Positions 19,293 through 28,393 of a stretch of 64,000 bases of DNA are shown in pieces. The DNA is from JAWKXU01 sp020446465 (GTDB taxonomy: Bacteria > Pseudomonadota > Alphaproteobacteria > Sphingomonadales > Sphingomonadaceae). The notes under the pieces were generated by a model, which ran no database searches, was not told where the DNA came from, and worked only from the letters and a program-made list of their open reading frames with translations. Made by a program: the position numbers and the translations under genes. Numbering within the stretch: the first letter of the stretch is position 1; each line of letters starts with the position of its first letter. The stretch lies in assembly GCA_041396845.1 (NCBI GenBank), contig JAWKXU010000004.1, forward strand, positions 1-64,000, given 5' to 3'.

Positions 19293-20084
19293 TCAATCGC
19301 GCCAACCGCTTAGCGTGACGATTTCGATCCGCTCGCTGACGCGGCCGTCGGGGGCTGCAGTGGCCAGAAAGGCTGACCTGGCCAAATCGCGCTGACCGCG
19401 CGTGAGCGATGGCGGCGTTTCGGCCAGCACGTTGCCAAGACCTTGCGCGCGCAAGTCGGCGACGGCTGCATCGAGCGAGCCAAAGCGCACGCTCAGCGTT
19501 CGACTGTCAGCGACCTGTCGTGAAAAGCCCGCGCGCTGGAGCAACTGGCCGCCCGCGCGAACATCCACCATCGGATGGAACCGTGCTGCCGGACGTTCTC
19601 CATCGGCCTCCTGCATCGCAGCCCGCAAATTCAACATGCTGCCCGCGCCGACAAAGCTGGCAATCATCAGCCCATCGGGTGCAAGGGCGTTACGCAAGTG
19701 GAGCAGGGCGCCGGGCAAGTCGTTGACCGTATCCAGCGTGCCGATACTGGCAACGAGGTCAAAGTCTTTCTGCGGAGCGGGTGTTTCCTCGTCCCATTCT
19801 GGCAAGCCGCCAAGCCCTGACGGATCAAGCTGGATCACCTCTGTAGCGTTCTTCGCCAGCCCCTTCGCCAACAGGCCAGTCCAGTCACCTGAAACGAGGC
19901 ATCGGCGCGGTTCGAAACGCAAAAACCCAAGTCGATCAAGCACGTCCTCAACCATATCGTCAATGACGTAACGGGCAGCATTGTGCCTGCCTTGCAGACG
20001 CGCAATCCGCCGCCGCGCAGCCATCCGGCGGGATCGCGAGAATATAACGGGTGGCCCTGACGGGTGGTCTGCTGGCGAGGACAT
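19293..20084 (-). CDS. SAM-dependent methyltransferase, NDUFAF5/BioC-like
   Basis: 263 residues with a class I methyltransferase fold: a degenerate glycine motif (VSGDWTGLLAKG), an acidic strand end, FDLVASIGTLDTVNDLPGALLHLRNALAPDGL in the usual motif IV-V region, and a beta-rich end. A homologue beside comF is common in alphaproteobacteria and is related to mitochondrial NDUFAF5, a complex I assembly factor that hydroxylates an Arg; that role here is inference. ATG 20084 is preferred to the longer open frame, leaving 74 bases to the divergent comF. It converges on ppdK with an 8-base gap. Confidence 0.8.
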   Translation of the reverse strand: MSSPADHPSGPPVIFSRSRRMAARRRIARLQGRHNAARYVIDDMVEDVLDRLGFLRFEPRRCLVSGDWTGLLAKGLAKNATEVIQLDPSGLGGLPEWDEETPAPQKDFDLVASIGTLDTVNDLPGALLHLRNALAPDGLMIASFVGAGSMLNLRAAMQEADGERPAARFHPMVDVRAGGQLLQRAGFSRQVADSRTLSVRFGSLDAAVADLRAQGLGNVLAETPPSLTRGQRDLARSAFLATAAPDGRVSERIEIVTLSGWRD

Positions 20085-20158
20085 GGCTGGCAAATGCCTT
20101 GCTGGTATCAGTAACGCAAGGGCTTGCCGGAACTCCATGTTGGCGGCAGACAGGCCCG

Positions 20159-20959
20159 ATGCTGCGCCAGCCATCAGCGATAACCAGATATATTTCTGCG
20201 GTTGCAGAGGCGCTCAGCCCGGTCGTCGATTATGCGCTACCCCCGCGATGCGCGCTTTGCGGTGATCGTGTGGCAACCAACACCGGGCTTTGTGCGAACT
20301 GCTGGCCACAGCTCGCCATTCCGGGCGACCCATCCTGCAAATTGTGCCAGCGGCCATTTCGCGACGGTGGTTTGCAGCAGGAGGCAATCTGCCCGCAGTG
20401 CCAGACAAAAGCACCGCAGCACGATGGTATCATCGCAGCGACCCTGTACAATGACGCCTCTCGCCAGCTTGTTCTGTCGCTCAAATACGGCAAAAGAATC
20501 GGCCACGCGCAGGCGATGGCAAGGATGATCGCAGCGCGAATCCATGGGCTGGAAGGAGAATGGCTGCTTGTGCCTGTTCCACTGCATCCCAGACGCTTGT
20601 GGCGGCGCAGTTTCAATCAGGCAGCCTTGATGGTGCAGGAAATCAGCAAGCATACCGGCCTGCCATCAGTCGTTGACGGGTTGCGGCGGACGCGCAACTC
20701 GGCACCCCTTGGCGGGATGGGGCGCAAGGCCCGGCAAAGCGAATTGCAAGGCGCAATCAGCGCCAATCCAGCCAAGGCGAGCCGCCTTTCAGGCAAGAAT
20801 ATCATTCTGGTCGATGACGTCGTGACAAGCGGAGCGACCAGCGCGGCATGTATCAGCGCCCTGAAGCGTGGAGGTGTAGGGAAAGTGAAAATCGCCTGTT
20901 TCGCCCGCGTTCTGGATGAACAGTCAGCCAGCCCGGAAGAGTGGTGCGACAACGGATAA
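20159..20959 (+). CDS. comF: ComF-family phosphoribosyltransferase-like protein
   Basis: 266 residues. Two pairs of zinc-finger cysteines occupy the N-terminal third (CALCG and CANC, then CKLC and CPQC), followed by a type I PRTase domain with the PRPP loop ILVDDVVTSGATSAAC. ComF proteins assist uptake or processing of transforming DNA in competent bacteria, but are also kept by bacteria not known to be competent. ATG 20159 is chosen as the last good Met before the first zinc finger; an upstream Met at 20051 would overlap the divergent methyltransferase gene. Confidence 0.88.
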   Translation: MLRQPSAITRYISAVAEALSPVVDYALPPRCALCGDRVATNTGLCANCWPQLAIPGDPSCKLCQRPFRDGGLQQEAICPQCQTKAPQHDGIIAATLYNDASRQLVLSLKYGKRIGHAQAMARMIAARIHGLEGEWLLVPVPLHPRRLWRRSFNQAALMVQEISKHTGLPSVVDGLRRTRNSAPLGGMGRKARQSELQGAISANPAKASRLSGKNIILVDDVVTSGATSAACISALKRGGVGKVKIACFARVLDEQSASPEEWCDNG

Positions 20960-20965
20960 AAGCGA

Positions 20966-20991
20966 AGCGCCCGAGCGTTAACCCGGGCGCT
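20966..20991 (+). terminator. Hairpin after comF
   Basis: A perfect 8-base G+C-rich inverted repeat (agcgcccg at 20966-20973, cgggcgct at 20984-20991) with a 10-base loop begins six bases after the comF stop. There is no T-run after it, so it is a weak candidate for an intrinsic terminator. Confidence 0.4.
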
Positions 20992-21312
20992 AGCGCGACG
21001 AAATCAAAACGGTCATTCCGTGCCCCTGATGCACAAATGCCCATTCCCTCATGTATACCGACGCGCCCATTTCGGGCTGCTGTCGAAATCCCTGCCCCTT
21101 GGCACTTTGGCCAATGCTGCCGTAAACTTTGTTTCCGGCGGACGAGTTGGGTTTCTCACCATAAGCGATCGAACGGAAGGATATTCTCTGAAGTCCGTGG
21201 ATTTTGATCGCGCATTGTGGTTATCGTGCAACAATTAACGCCTCAAAATGGGTTTTGGGGCCGGTTTTTTGCCAATTTTCAGGTTTTCCTCAGCAGGAGC
21301 AGACACATTACC
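20992..21312. other. Gene-poor stretch between comF and hisI
   Basis: About 320 bases with no convincing gene. It is lower in GC than the neighbours. A 72-codon open frame (21020-21238, plus) and a 61-codon one on the minus strand overlap each other and neither shows a domain or ribosome site. It presumably holds the hisI promoter near its right end; an AGGAG lies about 13 bases before the hisI ATG, rather far for a ribosome site. Confidence 0.5.
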
Positions 21313-21690
21313 ATGAGCGCAGAAACTACGAAGGAACGCGAACAGGGCAGTGCGTTCATGCCAAAATTCGACTCGCAAGGCCTTTTGACAGCAGTTGTTA
21401 CCGACGCTGCCACTGGCGCGGTGCTGATGGTCGCATTCATGGACAGCGAAGCGCTCGGCAAGACGCGCGAAACCGGCCTTGCCCACTTTCATTCCCGTTC
21501 CAGAGGGCGGCTCTGGATGAAGGGGGAAACATCCGGGCACACGCTGCGCGTTGAAGAGATTCTGGTCGATTGCGATCAGGACGCCCTTGTCATCAAGGCA
21601 ACACCTGCGGGGCCTGCCTGCCATACGGGGGCGCAGACGTGCTTTTACCGCAGCCTTGTCGATGGCCAGCTTGTGCGTAACGCATCGTAA
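21313..21690 (+). CDS. hisI: Phosphoribosyl-AMP cyclohydrolase
   Basis: 125 residues, the stand-alone HisI that opens the purine ring of phosphoribosyl-AMP in the third step of histidine synthesis. Family blocks are MVAFMDSEAL, FHSRSRGRLWMKGETSGH, VDCDQDALVIK and GPACHTGAQTCFYR; the Asp and Cys residues in the last two bind magnesium and zinc. HisE is not fused and not in the window. ATG 21313 is chosen because it gives the usual length; the frame is open upstream to 21217. No other his gene is adjacent. Confidence 0.95.
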   Translation: MSAETTKEREQGSAFMPKFDSQGLLTAVVTDAATGAVLMVAFMDSEALGKTRETGLAHFHSRSRGRLWMKGETSGHTLRVEEILVDCDQDALVIKATPAGPACHTGAQTCFYRSLVDGQLVRNAS

Positions 21691-21778
21691 GCGATCATCA
21701 GGATACAAGCACCCAATGGCGCGTTAATCTGTCGAGCGATCACGCCCGCAGCACCACGCTAACCGCGAGAGGAACATC

Positions 21779-23581
21779 ATGCCAACCTACCAGGCGCCAA
21801 CCCGCGACATGCAGTTTATCGTCAACGAGCTGCTTGAGCTTAGCAATCAGACTCATCTGGCAGGGATGGAAGATGTTTCGTCCGACCTTGCTGGCTCGCT
21901 GATCGAGGAATCCGGCAAATTCGCAAGTGAGGTTATTGCACCCCTCAATCAAAGCGGGGACAGGCAAGGCGCGACCCATCATCCCGATGGGAGCGTCACG
22001 CTCCCCGATGGGTTCAAGGAAGCCTATAACGCACTGCGCGAAGCGGGGTGGAGCACGCTGGTCCAGCCGCAGCGCTATGGCGGGCAGGGCTTGCCCCATG
22101 CGCTGGGGATGGCGGTTGACGAATTTTTGAGCGGCGCGAACCAGGCGTTTGCCATGTTGCCGGGCCTTACGGTCGGGGCCGCCGCCGCGATCAGCGCCAC
22201 AGGTTCTGACCAGCTCAAGGACTTGTATCTGCCCCGCCTCATATCGGGCCAGTGGTCAGGCACCATGAACCTTACCGAGCCGCAATGCGGGACTGACCTT
22301 GGCCTCATTCGGACAAAGGCGGAACCGCAAGCCGATGGGACTTTTACCATCACCGGCACCAAGATTTTCATTTCCGGCGGTGAGCACGATGCGACCGAGA
22401 ACATCATTCACCTCGTACTGGCCAAAACGCCGGGCGCCCCGGAAGGAACAAAAGGTATTTCCCTTTTCGTTGTTCCCAAAATCCTCGTCGATGGCAACGG
22501 GACGCTGGGTGAAGCAAACAACGTCAGTTGCGGGTCGATCGAGGAGAAGATGGGCATTCACGCCAGCCCGACCTGCGTGATGAATTATGACGGTGCGCGC
22601 GGCTGGATGGTGGGCGAGGAAAACAAGGGCCTTGCCGCCATGTTCATCATGATGAACTCGGCCCGCCTCCATGTCGGTGTGCAGGGGCTCGGTCAGGCGG
22701 AAGCCGCGTTCCAGAATGGCGTTGCCTATGCTAAGGACAGAAGGCAGGGAAGGGCGCTCACCGGCCCTGCGGAGCCGGGCGAACCGGCCGATCCGATCAT
22801 CGTTCACCCTGATGTGCGTCGCATGTTGATGGATGCCAAGGCCTTTACCGAAGGGATGCGCGCGCTTTCGATCTGGACTGCATTCCAGATCGACATTGCC
22901 GAACGATCACCCGATGAAAAAGCACGTGAGGCTGCGCAGGATCTGATCGAGCTGCTGACGCCAGTGATCAAGGGCTATGGCACTGATCGCGGATATGCGG
23001 TTGCAACGGACATGCAGCAGGTGCTCGGCGGGCATGGCTATGTCGTGGAATGGGGGATGGAGCAGTTCGTCCGTGATGCCCGGATCACCATGATCTATGA
23101 AGGGGCCAATGGCATTCAGGCCATGGACCTGTGCGGGCGCAAACTGGCCATGCACGGCGGCAGGGCAATCCGGTCCTTCTTCGCGCTGGTCGATGCGGAA
23201 TGCGCCGATATCCCGGATGACGCCCGCTATGCGACTATCGCGGCTTCACTCAAACGCGCAAACGGTGACCTGAAGACTGCAACGATGTGGTTCATGCAAA
23301 ATGCCATGGGCAACCCGAATAATCTGGGGTCAGGAGCATACCATTACATGACGATGATGGGGATCACGTCGCTGGCCCTGATGTGGCTGCGGATGGCAAA
23401 AATTGCCGCAATCCGGTTAGCAGATGGTGAAGGCGATAAGGCTTTCTACGAGGCGAAACTGACCACAGCACAGTATTTCGCGCAAAACGCATTGGTTGAT
23501 GTGGGGGCGCTGCGCCGCAAGCTGGAGGCAGGAAGTTCTGCGGTAATGGCGCTGCCGCCTGATTCGTTCAGCTTCGCTTGA
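21779..23581 (+). CDS. Acyl-CoA dehydrogenase, long FadE/DmdC-like type
   Basis: 600 residues, the long acyl-CoA dehydrogenase class with an extra C-terminal domain. Features are an N-terminal helical domain (about 1-155), the FAD beta domain with MNLTEPQCGTDLG and ITGTKIFISGG, and YEGANGIQAMDL carrying the expected catalytic base region near residue 445. Relatives act on medium or short acyl-CoAs, including 3-methylmercaptopropionyl-CoA (DmdC), so the substrate is open. GAGGA lies just before ATG 21779. It stands alone apart from a small gene 22 bases downstream. Confidence 0.9.
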   Translation: MPTYQAPTRDMQFIVNELLELSNQTHLAGMEDVSSDLAGSLIEESGKFASEVIAPLNQSGDRQGATHHPDGSVTLPDGFKEAYNALREAGWSTLVQPQRYGGQGLPHALGMAVDEFLSGANQAFAMLPGLTVGAAAAISATGSDQLKDLYLPRLISGQWSGTMNLTEPQCGTDLGLIRTKAEPQADGTFTITGTKIFISGGEHDATENIIHLVLAKTPGAPEGTKGISLFVVPKILVDGNGTLGEANNVSCGSIEEKMGIHASPTCVMNYDGARGWMVGEENKGLAAMFIMMNSARLHVGVQGLGQAEAAFQNGVAYAKDRRQGRALTGPAEPGEPADPIIVHPDVRRMLMDAKAFTEGMRALSIWTAFQIDIAERSPDEKAREAAQDLIELLTPVIKGYGTDRGYAVATDMQQVLGGHGYVVEWGMEQFVRDARITMIYEGANGIQAMDLCGRKLAMHGGRAIRSFFALVDAECADIPDDARYATIAASLKRANGDLKTATMWFMQNAMGNPNNLGSGAYHYMTMMGITSLALMWLRMAKIAAIRLADGEGDKAFYEAKLTTAQYFAQNALVDVGALRRKLEAGSSAVMALPPDSFSFA

Positions 23582-23603
23582 AGCCGAAATCAAAGAGGTG
23601 AAC

Positions 23604-23849
23604 GTGAAAGATAATCCTTCAAGCGGCGCTCTTGTCGGGTGGGAAACGAGCAGGCTCGGACAACGGCAAATCCTGCGTTTGCAGTTCGTCACAACCCCGC
23701 CCCCGCATGAGGCGAAGGACATCCATCACATCAATCTTGCGCTTGATGAAAATCAGGCTGTTCAATTGGGGAACAGCCTGTTCCATATGGCCGGTCAGAC
23801 GCCGCCAGCCCACAAAAAACGTGGCTGGCTGGAACGTCTTTTCAGCTAA
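23604..23849 (+). CDS. Small hypothetical protein downstream of the acyl-CoA dehydrogenase
   Basis: 81 residues, soluble, beginning MKDNPSSGALVGWE and ending in a basic tail KKRGWLERLFS. GTG 23604 is preferred over GTG 23598 because AAAGAGG sits five bases before it. It follows the acyl-CoA dehydrogenase by 22 bases on the same strand and may be co-transcribed. The middle reads as alternating beta-like segments (QILRLQFVTT, HHINLALDENQAVQLGNSL). I recognise no family and assign no function. Confidence 0.6.
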   Translation: MKDNPSSGALVGWETSRLGQRQILRLQFVTTPPPHEAKDIHHINLALDENQAVQLGNSLFHMAGQTPPAHKKRGWLERLFS

Positions 23850-23864
23850 CCAACGCCGAACGCA

Positions 23865-24782
23865 TCATTCCGGCAGGAAATCCGGGACCGAAAGATACCG
23901 CTCACCCGTATCGTAGTTAAAGCCCAGAACGCGCGAACCTGCGGCAAGGTCGGGCAATTTGCGGGCAATAGCAGCCAGAGTCGCGCCTGAACTGATTCCT
24001 ATCAGCATGCCCTCTTCCTGTGCAGCGCGTCGGGCCATATCCTTCGATTCGTCTGCGCCGACTGTGATTGACCCATCAATCGCCTGCGTATGGAGGTTTC
24101 CGGGGATGAAGCCTGCACCGATACCCTGAATAGGGTGAGGTCCGGGCTGGCCGCCGGAAATCACCGGCGAGAGTTCCGGCTCCACTGCATAGGCTTTTAA
24201 TCCGGGCCAGGTCTTCTTCAGCACTTCGGCACAGCCGGTCAGGTGTCCGCCGGTGCCGACACCTGTAATCAGCACATCAATCGGGCTATCGGTGAAGTCC
24301 GCAACAATTTCCTGCGCGGTGGTGCGGGCATGAACCGCAGCATTTGCCGGATTTTCGAACTGTTGCGGCATCCACGCGCCGGGCGTTTCATCAACCAGTT
24401 GCTGCGCCCGTTCGATTGCCCCTTTCATGCCCTTGTCGCGCGGGGTGAGGTCAAAGCTTGCGCCATAAGCCAGCATGAGCCGGCGCCGTTCCAGCGACAT
24501 CGATTCGGGCATGACAAGAACCAGCTTGTATCCCTTGACCGCGGCGACCATTGCCAGACCGATCCCGGTGTTGCCGGAGGTTGGCTCTACAATCGTGCCG
24601 CCGGGCTTGAGACTGCCATCTTTCTCGGCAGCTTCGACCATTGCAAGGGCGATACGGTCCTTGATCGAGCCGCCGGGGTTGGATCGTTCCGACTTTACCC
24701 AGACTTCGTGATCGGGAAACAGACGGGAGAGGCGCACATGCGGTGTACCACCAATGGTATCGAGGATGGATTCGGCCTTCAT
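23865..24782 (-). CDS. cysK: Cysteine synthase A (O-acetylserine sulfhydrylase)
   Basis: 305 residues, a fold-type II PLP enzyme that makes cysteine from O-acetylserine and sulfide. Lys41 in NPGGSIKDR binds PLP, TSGNTG is the substrate loop, GTGGHLTG grips the phosphate, and the C-terminal Ser in ISSGATLAA contacts the pyridine ring. The ATG at 24782 overlaps the stop of the MFS gene upstream by four bases (ATGA), so the two genes are coupled. CysM or a cystathionine beta-synthase-like enzyme is less likely at this length and motif set. Confidence 0.93.
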   Translation of the reverse strand: MKAESILDTIGGTPHVRLSRLFPDHEVWVKSERSNPGGSIKDRIALAMVEAAEKDGSLKPGGTIVEPTSGNTGIGLAMVAAVKGYKLVLVMPESMSLERRRLMLAYGASFDLTPRDKGMKGAIERAQQLVDETPGAWMPQQFENPANAAVHARTTAQEIVADFTDSPIDVLITGVGTGGHLTGCAEVLKKTWPGLKAYAVEPELSPVISGGQPGPHPIQGIGAGFIPGNLHTQAIDGSITVGADESKDMARRAAQEEGMLIGISSGATLAAIARKLPDLAAGSRVLGFNYDTGERYLSVPDFLPE

Positions 24783-26050
24783 ACGGGATTCTCCCTCTCA
24801 CTTTCCTTGAAACGGGTCGCAAACGTTCTTGCCTTGCGCAACTCCGGAAAGAGCCACGCCCACAATGCTGTAACGAATATCGCACCAGCGCCGCCGAATA
24901 CAACCGCTCCTGTAACACCAAGAACAGCAGCGGCGAGGCCAGACTGCATTTCGCCCAATTCGTTCGATGCAGAAATCGCCAACCCCGACAGGGCCGAGAC
25001 ACGTCCGCGCATCGCATTGGGGGTATAGAGCTGAACCAGGGAACTGCGGATATAGACAGAAACCATGTCAGCCGCCCCCAGCAGGCTCAGCAGGCCTAAC
25101 GACAGGACAAAATTGCGCGACAGGCCAAACAGGATTGTGGCCGCACCAAAGGCGACAACCGCCCACAGCATCTTGACGCCCACATTGTTTTCGATCGGCT
25201 TGATCGACAGGAGGAGCGCCACGGCTGCCGCGCCAAGAGCGGGCGCGCCGCGCATAAGCCCCAGCCCCTCTGGCCCCACTTGCAGGATATCACGGGCAAA
25301 AACCGGCAACATGGCTGTTGCGCCGCCCAGCAATACCGCGAACAGATCGAGCGAAATGCAGCCGAGCAAAAAGCGTTCTTTCCAGGTAAATTGCACGCCT
25401 TCGATAATCTGTCGCAGCGGATGAAGGTCGGAATGGGGATCAGGTGGCAAAGGCTTGATCGAAAGCACGAGAAGAGAAGACAGCAACAGCAGGACGGCGG
25501 AAAGCACGTGGGGAACAGGCGCATGGGCTGCATAAAGCAGACCGCCAACAGCAGGACCGACAACAGTGCCTGTCTGGAACGCTATGGATGACAGCGCGAT
25601 AGCGCGCGGCAGCAATGCTTCGGGCACGATATTCGGCGCGATCGCGGTCATTGCCGGCATGGTGAAAATCCGCGCGGCGCCATGCGATGCAGCAATGATA
25701 AACAGGATGGGCAAGGTAAGAGCACCTGTTGTAGTCAAAAAGGCCAGCAGTGTGGCCAGGGACGCATCGACTACGTTGGCAGCAGCAGCGACCTTTCGCC
25801 GGTCAAACCTGTCTGCAGCCAGCCCGGCTACAGGCGTCAATAAAAGTATCGGGATGAACTGTGCGAGGCCAAGCAGCCCCAGTTGGAATGCCGCTTCCGA
25901 CTTCGACATGCCGTAATCGGCCCGCGCAATATCGTATGCCTGGTATCCGATCAGGACGACCATTGATGTCGTCGCAAATACTGAGAAGAGTCGCGACAGC
26001 CAGAAACGACGATAATCAGCGATTCGAATGGGAGAGGATGGCGCGCTCAC
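24779..26050 (-). CDS. MFS transporter (DHA3/enterobactin-exporter-like)
   Basis: About 423 residues with 12 predicted membrane spans. GLAADRFDRRKV in the loop between spans 2 and 3 fits the MFS motif GxxxDRxGRR, and the overall pattern resembles DHA3-type exporters (EntS, MefA-like). The product may export a small molecule, but the substrate is unknown. The start is uncertain: GTG 26050 (MSAPSSPIRIADYRRFW...) is preferred, though TTG 26101 is possible. Its stop overlaps cysK; coupling to cysteine synthase hints at export of a cysteine-related or toxic compound, which is speculation. Confidence 0.82.
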   Translation of the reverse strand: MSAPSSPIRIADYRRFWLSRLFSVFATTSMVVLIGYQAYDIARADYGMSKSEAAFQLGLLGLAQFIPILLLTPVAGLAADRFDRRKVAAAANVVDASLATLLAFLTTTGALTLPILFIIAASHGAARIFTMPAMTAIAPNIVPEALLPRAIALSSIAFQTGTVVGPAVGGLLYAAHAPVPHVLSAVLLLLSSLLVLSIKPLPPDPHSDLHPLRQIIEGVQFTWKERFLLGCISLDLFAVLLGGATAMLPVFARDILQVGPEGLGLMRGAPALGAAAVALLLSIKPIENNVGVKMLWAVVAFGAATILFGLSRNFVLSLGLLSLLGAADMVSVYIRSSLVQLYTPNAMRGRVSALSGLAISASNELGEMQSGLAAAVLGVTGAVVFGGAGAIFVTALWAWLFPELRKARTFATRFKESERENPV

Positions 26051-26128
26051 GCATGTCGCATGGCAGGCGCGCGCCGCCTTGCCAAGCCCGCAGGCCCGCA
26101 ATTTCCGTTAATCAGAGGTGATTGCGGC

Positions 26129-26470
26129 TCAGCGCGGAGAACGCAATTTCGGATTGGGCTGCATCTCGTCAAGCATCATCAGGAAATCATCAAGACGGAT
26201 AACGCGTTCAAACTGGAATCCTGCACGCTCGTCAGTCGTCCAGATGACATAGGCTTCGATGCGGCCAATCGCGGGAAGGCGGATAATCACCCGGTCGCCG
26301 CGTGCGAGATCGGGGGCATTGTCAATCATGAAGCCCTGCGCGGACACATTGACGACATGCAAGGACATATCACCGCGATCGCGATGCTCTGCGATTACAG
26401 GATAATCGACCGGATGCCGCGATGCGCGACGCTGATCGGTTACCGTCAGTTGTGCTCCAACTCCAGCCAT
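26129..26470 (-). CDS. PilZ-domain protein
   Basis: 113 residues, essentially one PilZ domain. Both c-di-GMP contact motifs are present: RxxxR at residues 14-18 (RRASR) and N-x-S-x-x-G at 41-46 (NVSAQG). It probably binds cyclic di-GMP and acts as a stand-alone adaptor; the target is unknown. It lies between tyrS and the MFS gene on the same strand, with gaps of about 110 and 80 bases, so its link to either is loose. No diguanylate cyclase gene is in the window. Confidence 0.85.
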   Translation of the reverse strand: MAGVGAQLTVTDQRRASRHPVDYPVIAEHRDRGDMSLHVVNVSAQGFMIDNAPDLARGDRVIIRLPAIGRIEAYVIWTTDERAGFQFERVIRLDDFLMMLDEMQPNPKLRSPR

Positions 26471-26581
26471 AAGTCCCTCTTGGAATTTCCGTATCGACCC
26501 GGAAAACCCCTTATGAAGGGAAATGGCTGCGATTTCGTAAACGATACCCGAAACTGTTCAGGTCCGCTTCAGATGCTGCTT

Positions 26582-27814
26582 TTATGCGGGCTTCAAAATT
26601 GCGTGCCGTTTTTTGCCCAGACTAAGTTTTGCGCTTGTACCATCTGCAATTTGCACAAGATAGGCAGGGTCATTCATCGGTTCCCCATCAAGCCGCACCG
26701 CTCCCTCGGCGATCTTGCGTTTGGCCTCTCCGTTCGATTTCGTAAAGCCTAGGGCAGTGCAGACAGCGGCCAGCCCCAAGCCTTCTGCCGGCACTGCCAG
26801 TTCTGGCAAGTCCGACCCGACACCGCCGCCTGCAAATGTCGCGGCAGCCGTTTCCTCAGCCGCCTTTGCCGCCTCTGCTCCACGCAGAAGGCTGGTGATT
26901 TCATTGGCAAGGACGACCTTGGCCGCGTTGATTTCACTGCCTTCCAGCTTTTCCAGCCGGGCGATCTCATCCAGCGGCAGATCGGTAAAGAGGCGCAGAA
27001 AGCGCCCCACATCGCGATCATCGGCGTTGCGCCAGTATTGCCAGAAATCGTATGAGGGCAGGGCATCGTCGTTCAGCCAGACGGCGCCTGCGGCAGTCTT
27101 GCCCATTTTCGCCCCATCAGCCGTCGTCAGAAGGGGGGTCGTAACCCCGAAAAGCTCCGTGCCATCCATCCGGCGGCCAAGTTCGATACCGTTGATGATG
27201 TTGCCCCACTGGTCAGAACCACCCATCTGCAGGCGCACCCCCATTTCCCTGGAGAGGTAGCGGAAGTCGTAGCCCTGAAGGATCATGTAGTTGAACTCCA
27301 GGAAAGTCATCGGCTGTTCGCGATCAAGCCGTAGCTTGACCGAATCGAACGTCAACATCCGGTTGACCGTGAAATGCGTGCCTACTTCCTGAAGCATCTC
27401 GATATAGCCGAGCTTCCCCAGCCAATCGTTATTGTCGACCATGACAGCATCGGTCGGCCCGTCACCAAAAGTCAGCAGCCGCGCAAATATCGTGCGGATC
27501 GAGGCAATGTTCGCCGCGATCGTTTCATCGCTCAACATCTTGCGGCTTTCGTCGCGCCCCGTCGGATCGCCAATCCGCGTGGTGCCGCCGCCCATCAGCA
27601 CGATCGGCTTGTGTCCGGCCTGCTGCAAACGGCGCAGCATCATGATCTGTACGAGACTGCCCACATGAAGCGATGGCGCGGTCGCATCAAACCCGATATA
27701 GCCTGGCACAATCTGCTTGGCCGCCAGCGCGTCAAGCGCGGCAGCATCGGTCATCTGGTGGATGTAGCCGCGTTCGTCCAGAAGGCGGAGCAGGTCTGAA
27801 TTGTAACTGGTCAT
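26582..27814 (-). CDS. tyrS: Tyrosyl-tRNA synthetase
   Basis: 410 residues, a class I synthetase. The HIGH-like motif is seen as SLHVGS within GYIGFDATAPSLHVGSLVQ, the tyrosine pocket region includes FLEFNYMILQGYDF and GGSDQWGNI, and the KMSKS counterpart is KMGKT. The last 70 residues form an S4-type RNA-binding domain (NGEAKRKIAEGAVRLDGEP). ATG 27814 is chosen to give the usual MTSYNSDLLRLLDERG start. It diverges from a DOMON-like gene across 48 bases. Confidence 0.96.
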   Translation of the reverse strand: MTSYNSDLLRLLDERGYIHQMTDAAALDALAAKQIVPGYIGFDATAPSLHVGSLVQIMMLRRLQQAGHKPIVLMGGGTTRIGDPTGRDESRKMLSDETIAANIASIRTIFARLLTFGDGPTDAVMVDNNDWLGKLGYIEMLQEVGTHFTVNRMLTFDSVKLRLDREQPMTFLEFNYMILQGYDFRYLSREMGVRLQMGGSDQWGNIINGIELGRRMDGTELFGVTTPLLTTADGAKMGKTAAGAVWLNDDALPSYDFWQYWRNADDRDVGRFLRLFTDLPLDEIARLEKLEGSEINAAKVVLANEITSLLRGAEAAKAAEETAAATFAGGGVGSDLPELAVPAEGLGLAAVCTALGFTKSNGEAKRKIAEGAVRLDGEPMNDPAYLVQIADGTSAKLSLGKKRHAILKPA

Positions 27815-27862
27815 AAGGCTTTCATGCGTTAGGGATGGCGCGGTTAGCACGGAGGGCGAACA

Positions 27863-28393
27863 TTGCAAATCCACGCGCTGAAGCACCATCAGAACTTCAG
27901 CCCCGAAAAAGTCAGCCAGGTCAGCGTCCGCTGGACTGAACTGAACGATGGTCGCCTGATGTTGCGCTATGCCATATCTGACTGCAAATCTCTGGTATTG
28001 CCGGATTTTCGTGGGAAAGGCAGAGGTGACGACCTGTGGAAGATGACTTGTGGCGAACTGTTCCTTTACGATGGCGAAGGCTGTTACCGGGAATATAACT
28101 TCTCACCGTCGCAACAGTGGTCTGCTTACGAATTTTCAGGGTATCGGATGGGCCGGAGGGACATTGACCCCATCGACCCGCCGCAGATTATCGCTGAACG
28201 CGGGCAAAGCATATTCATGCTGACGGTTTTCCTTTCGCAGAAAGAATTGCGGGGCGCGACGAGGGGGGCAGTTTGCGCGGTGGTTGAGGAAAACGGCGGC
28301 AGGCCGTCCTACTGGGCGATGTCGCACCATAAACTGGAACCGGATTTTCATGATCCGGCTTGCTTTGGCCTCCACCTTGCGCCACCCGAATGA
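27863..28393 (+). CDS. DOMON-like domain protein coupled to NamZ
   Basis: 176 residues with no signal peptide. The alternating beta pattern and blocks such as RYAISDCKSLVLPD, DDLWKMTCGELFL, YREYNFSPSQQWSAYEFSGYR match the DOMON-like family seen in proteobacteria, a beta-sandwich thought to bind heme or sugar. Translation starts at TTG 27863 with GGAGGG seven bases upstream. Its stop overlaps the ATG of the next gene by four bases, which ties it to an N-acetylmuramidase-like enzyme and makes sugar binding the more attractive idea. Function not proven. Confidence 0.72.
   Translation: MQIHALKHHQNFSPEKVSQVSVRWTELNDGRLMLRYAISDCKSLVLPDFRGKGRGDDLWKMTCGELFLYDGEGCYREYNFSPSQQWSAYEFSGYRMGRRDIDPIDPPQIIAERGQSIFMLTVFLSQKELRGATRGAVCAVVEENGGRPSYWAMSHHKLEPDFHDPACFGLHLAPPE

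Noticed and set aside
21020..21238. 72-codon gene between comF and hisI
   Set aside because: No ribosome site, no recognisable family, and another frame overlaps it on the minus strand.
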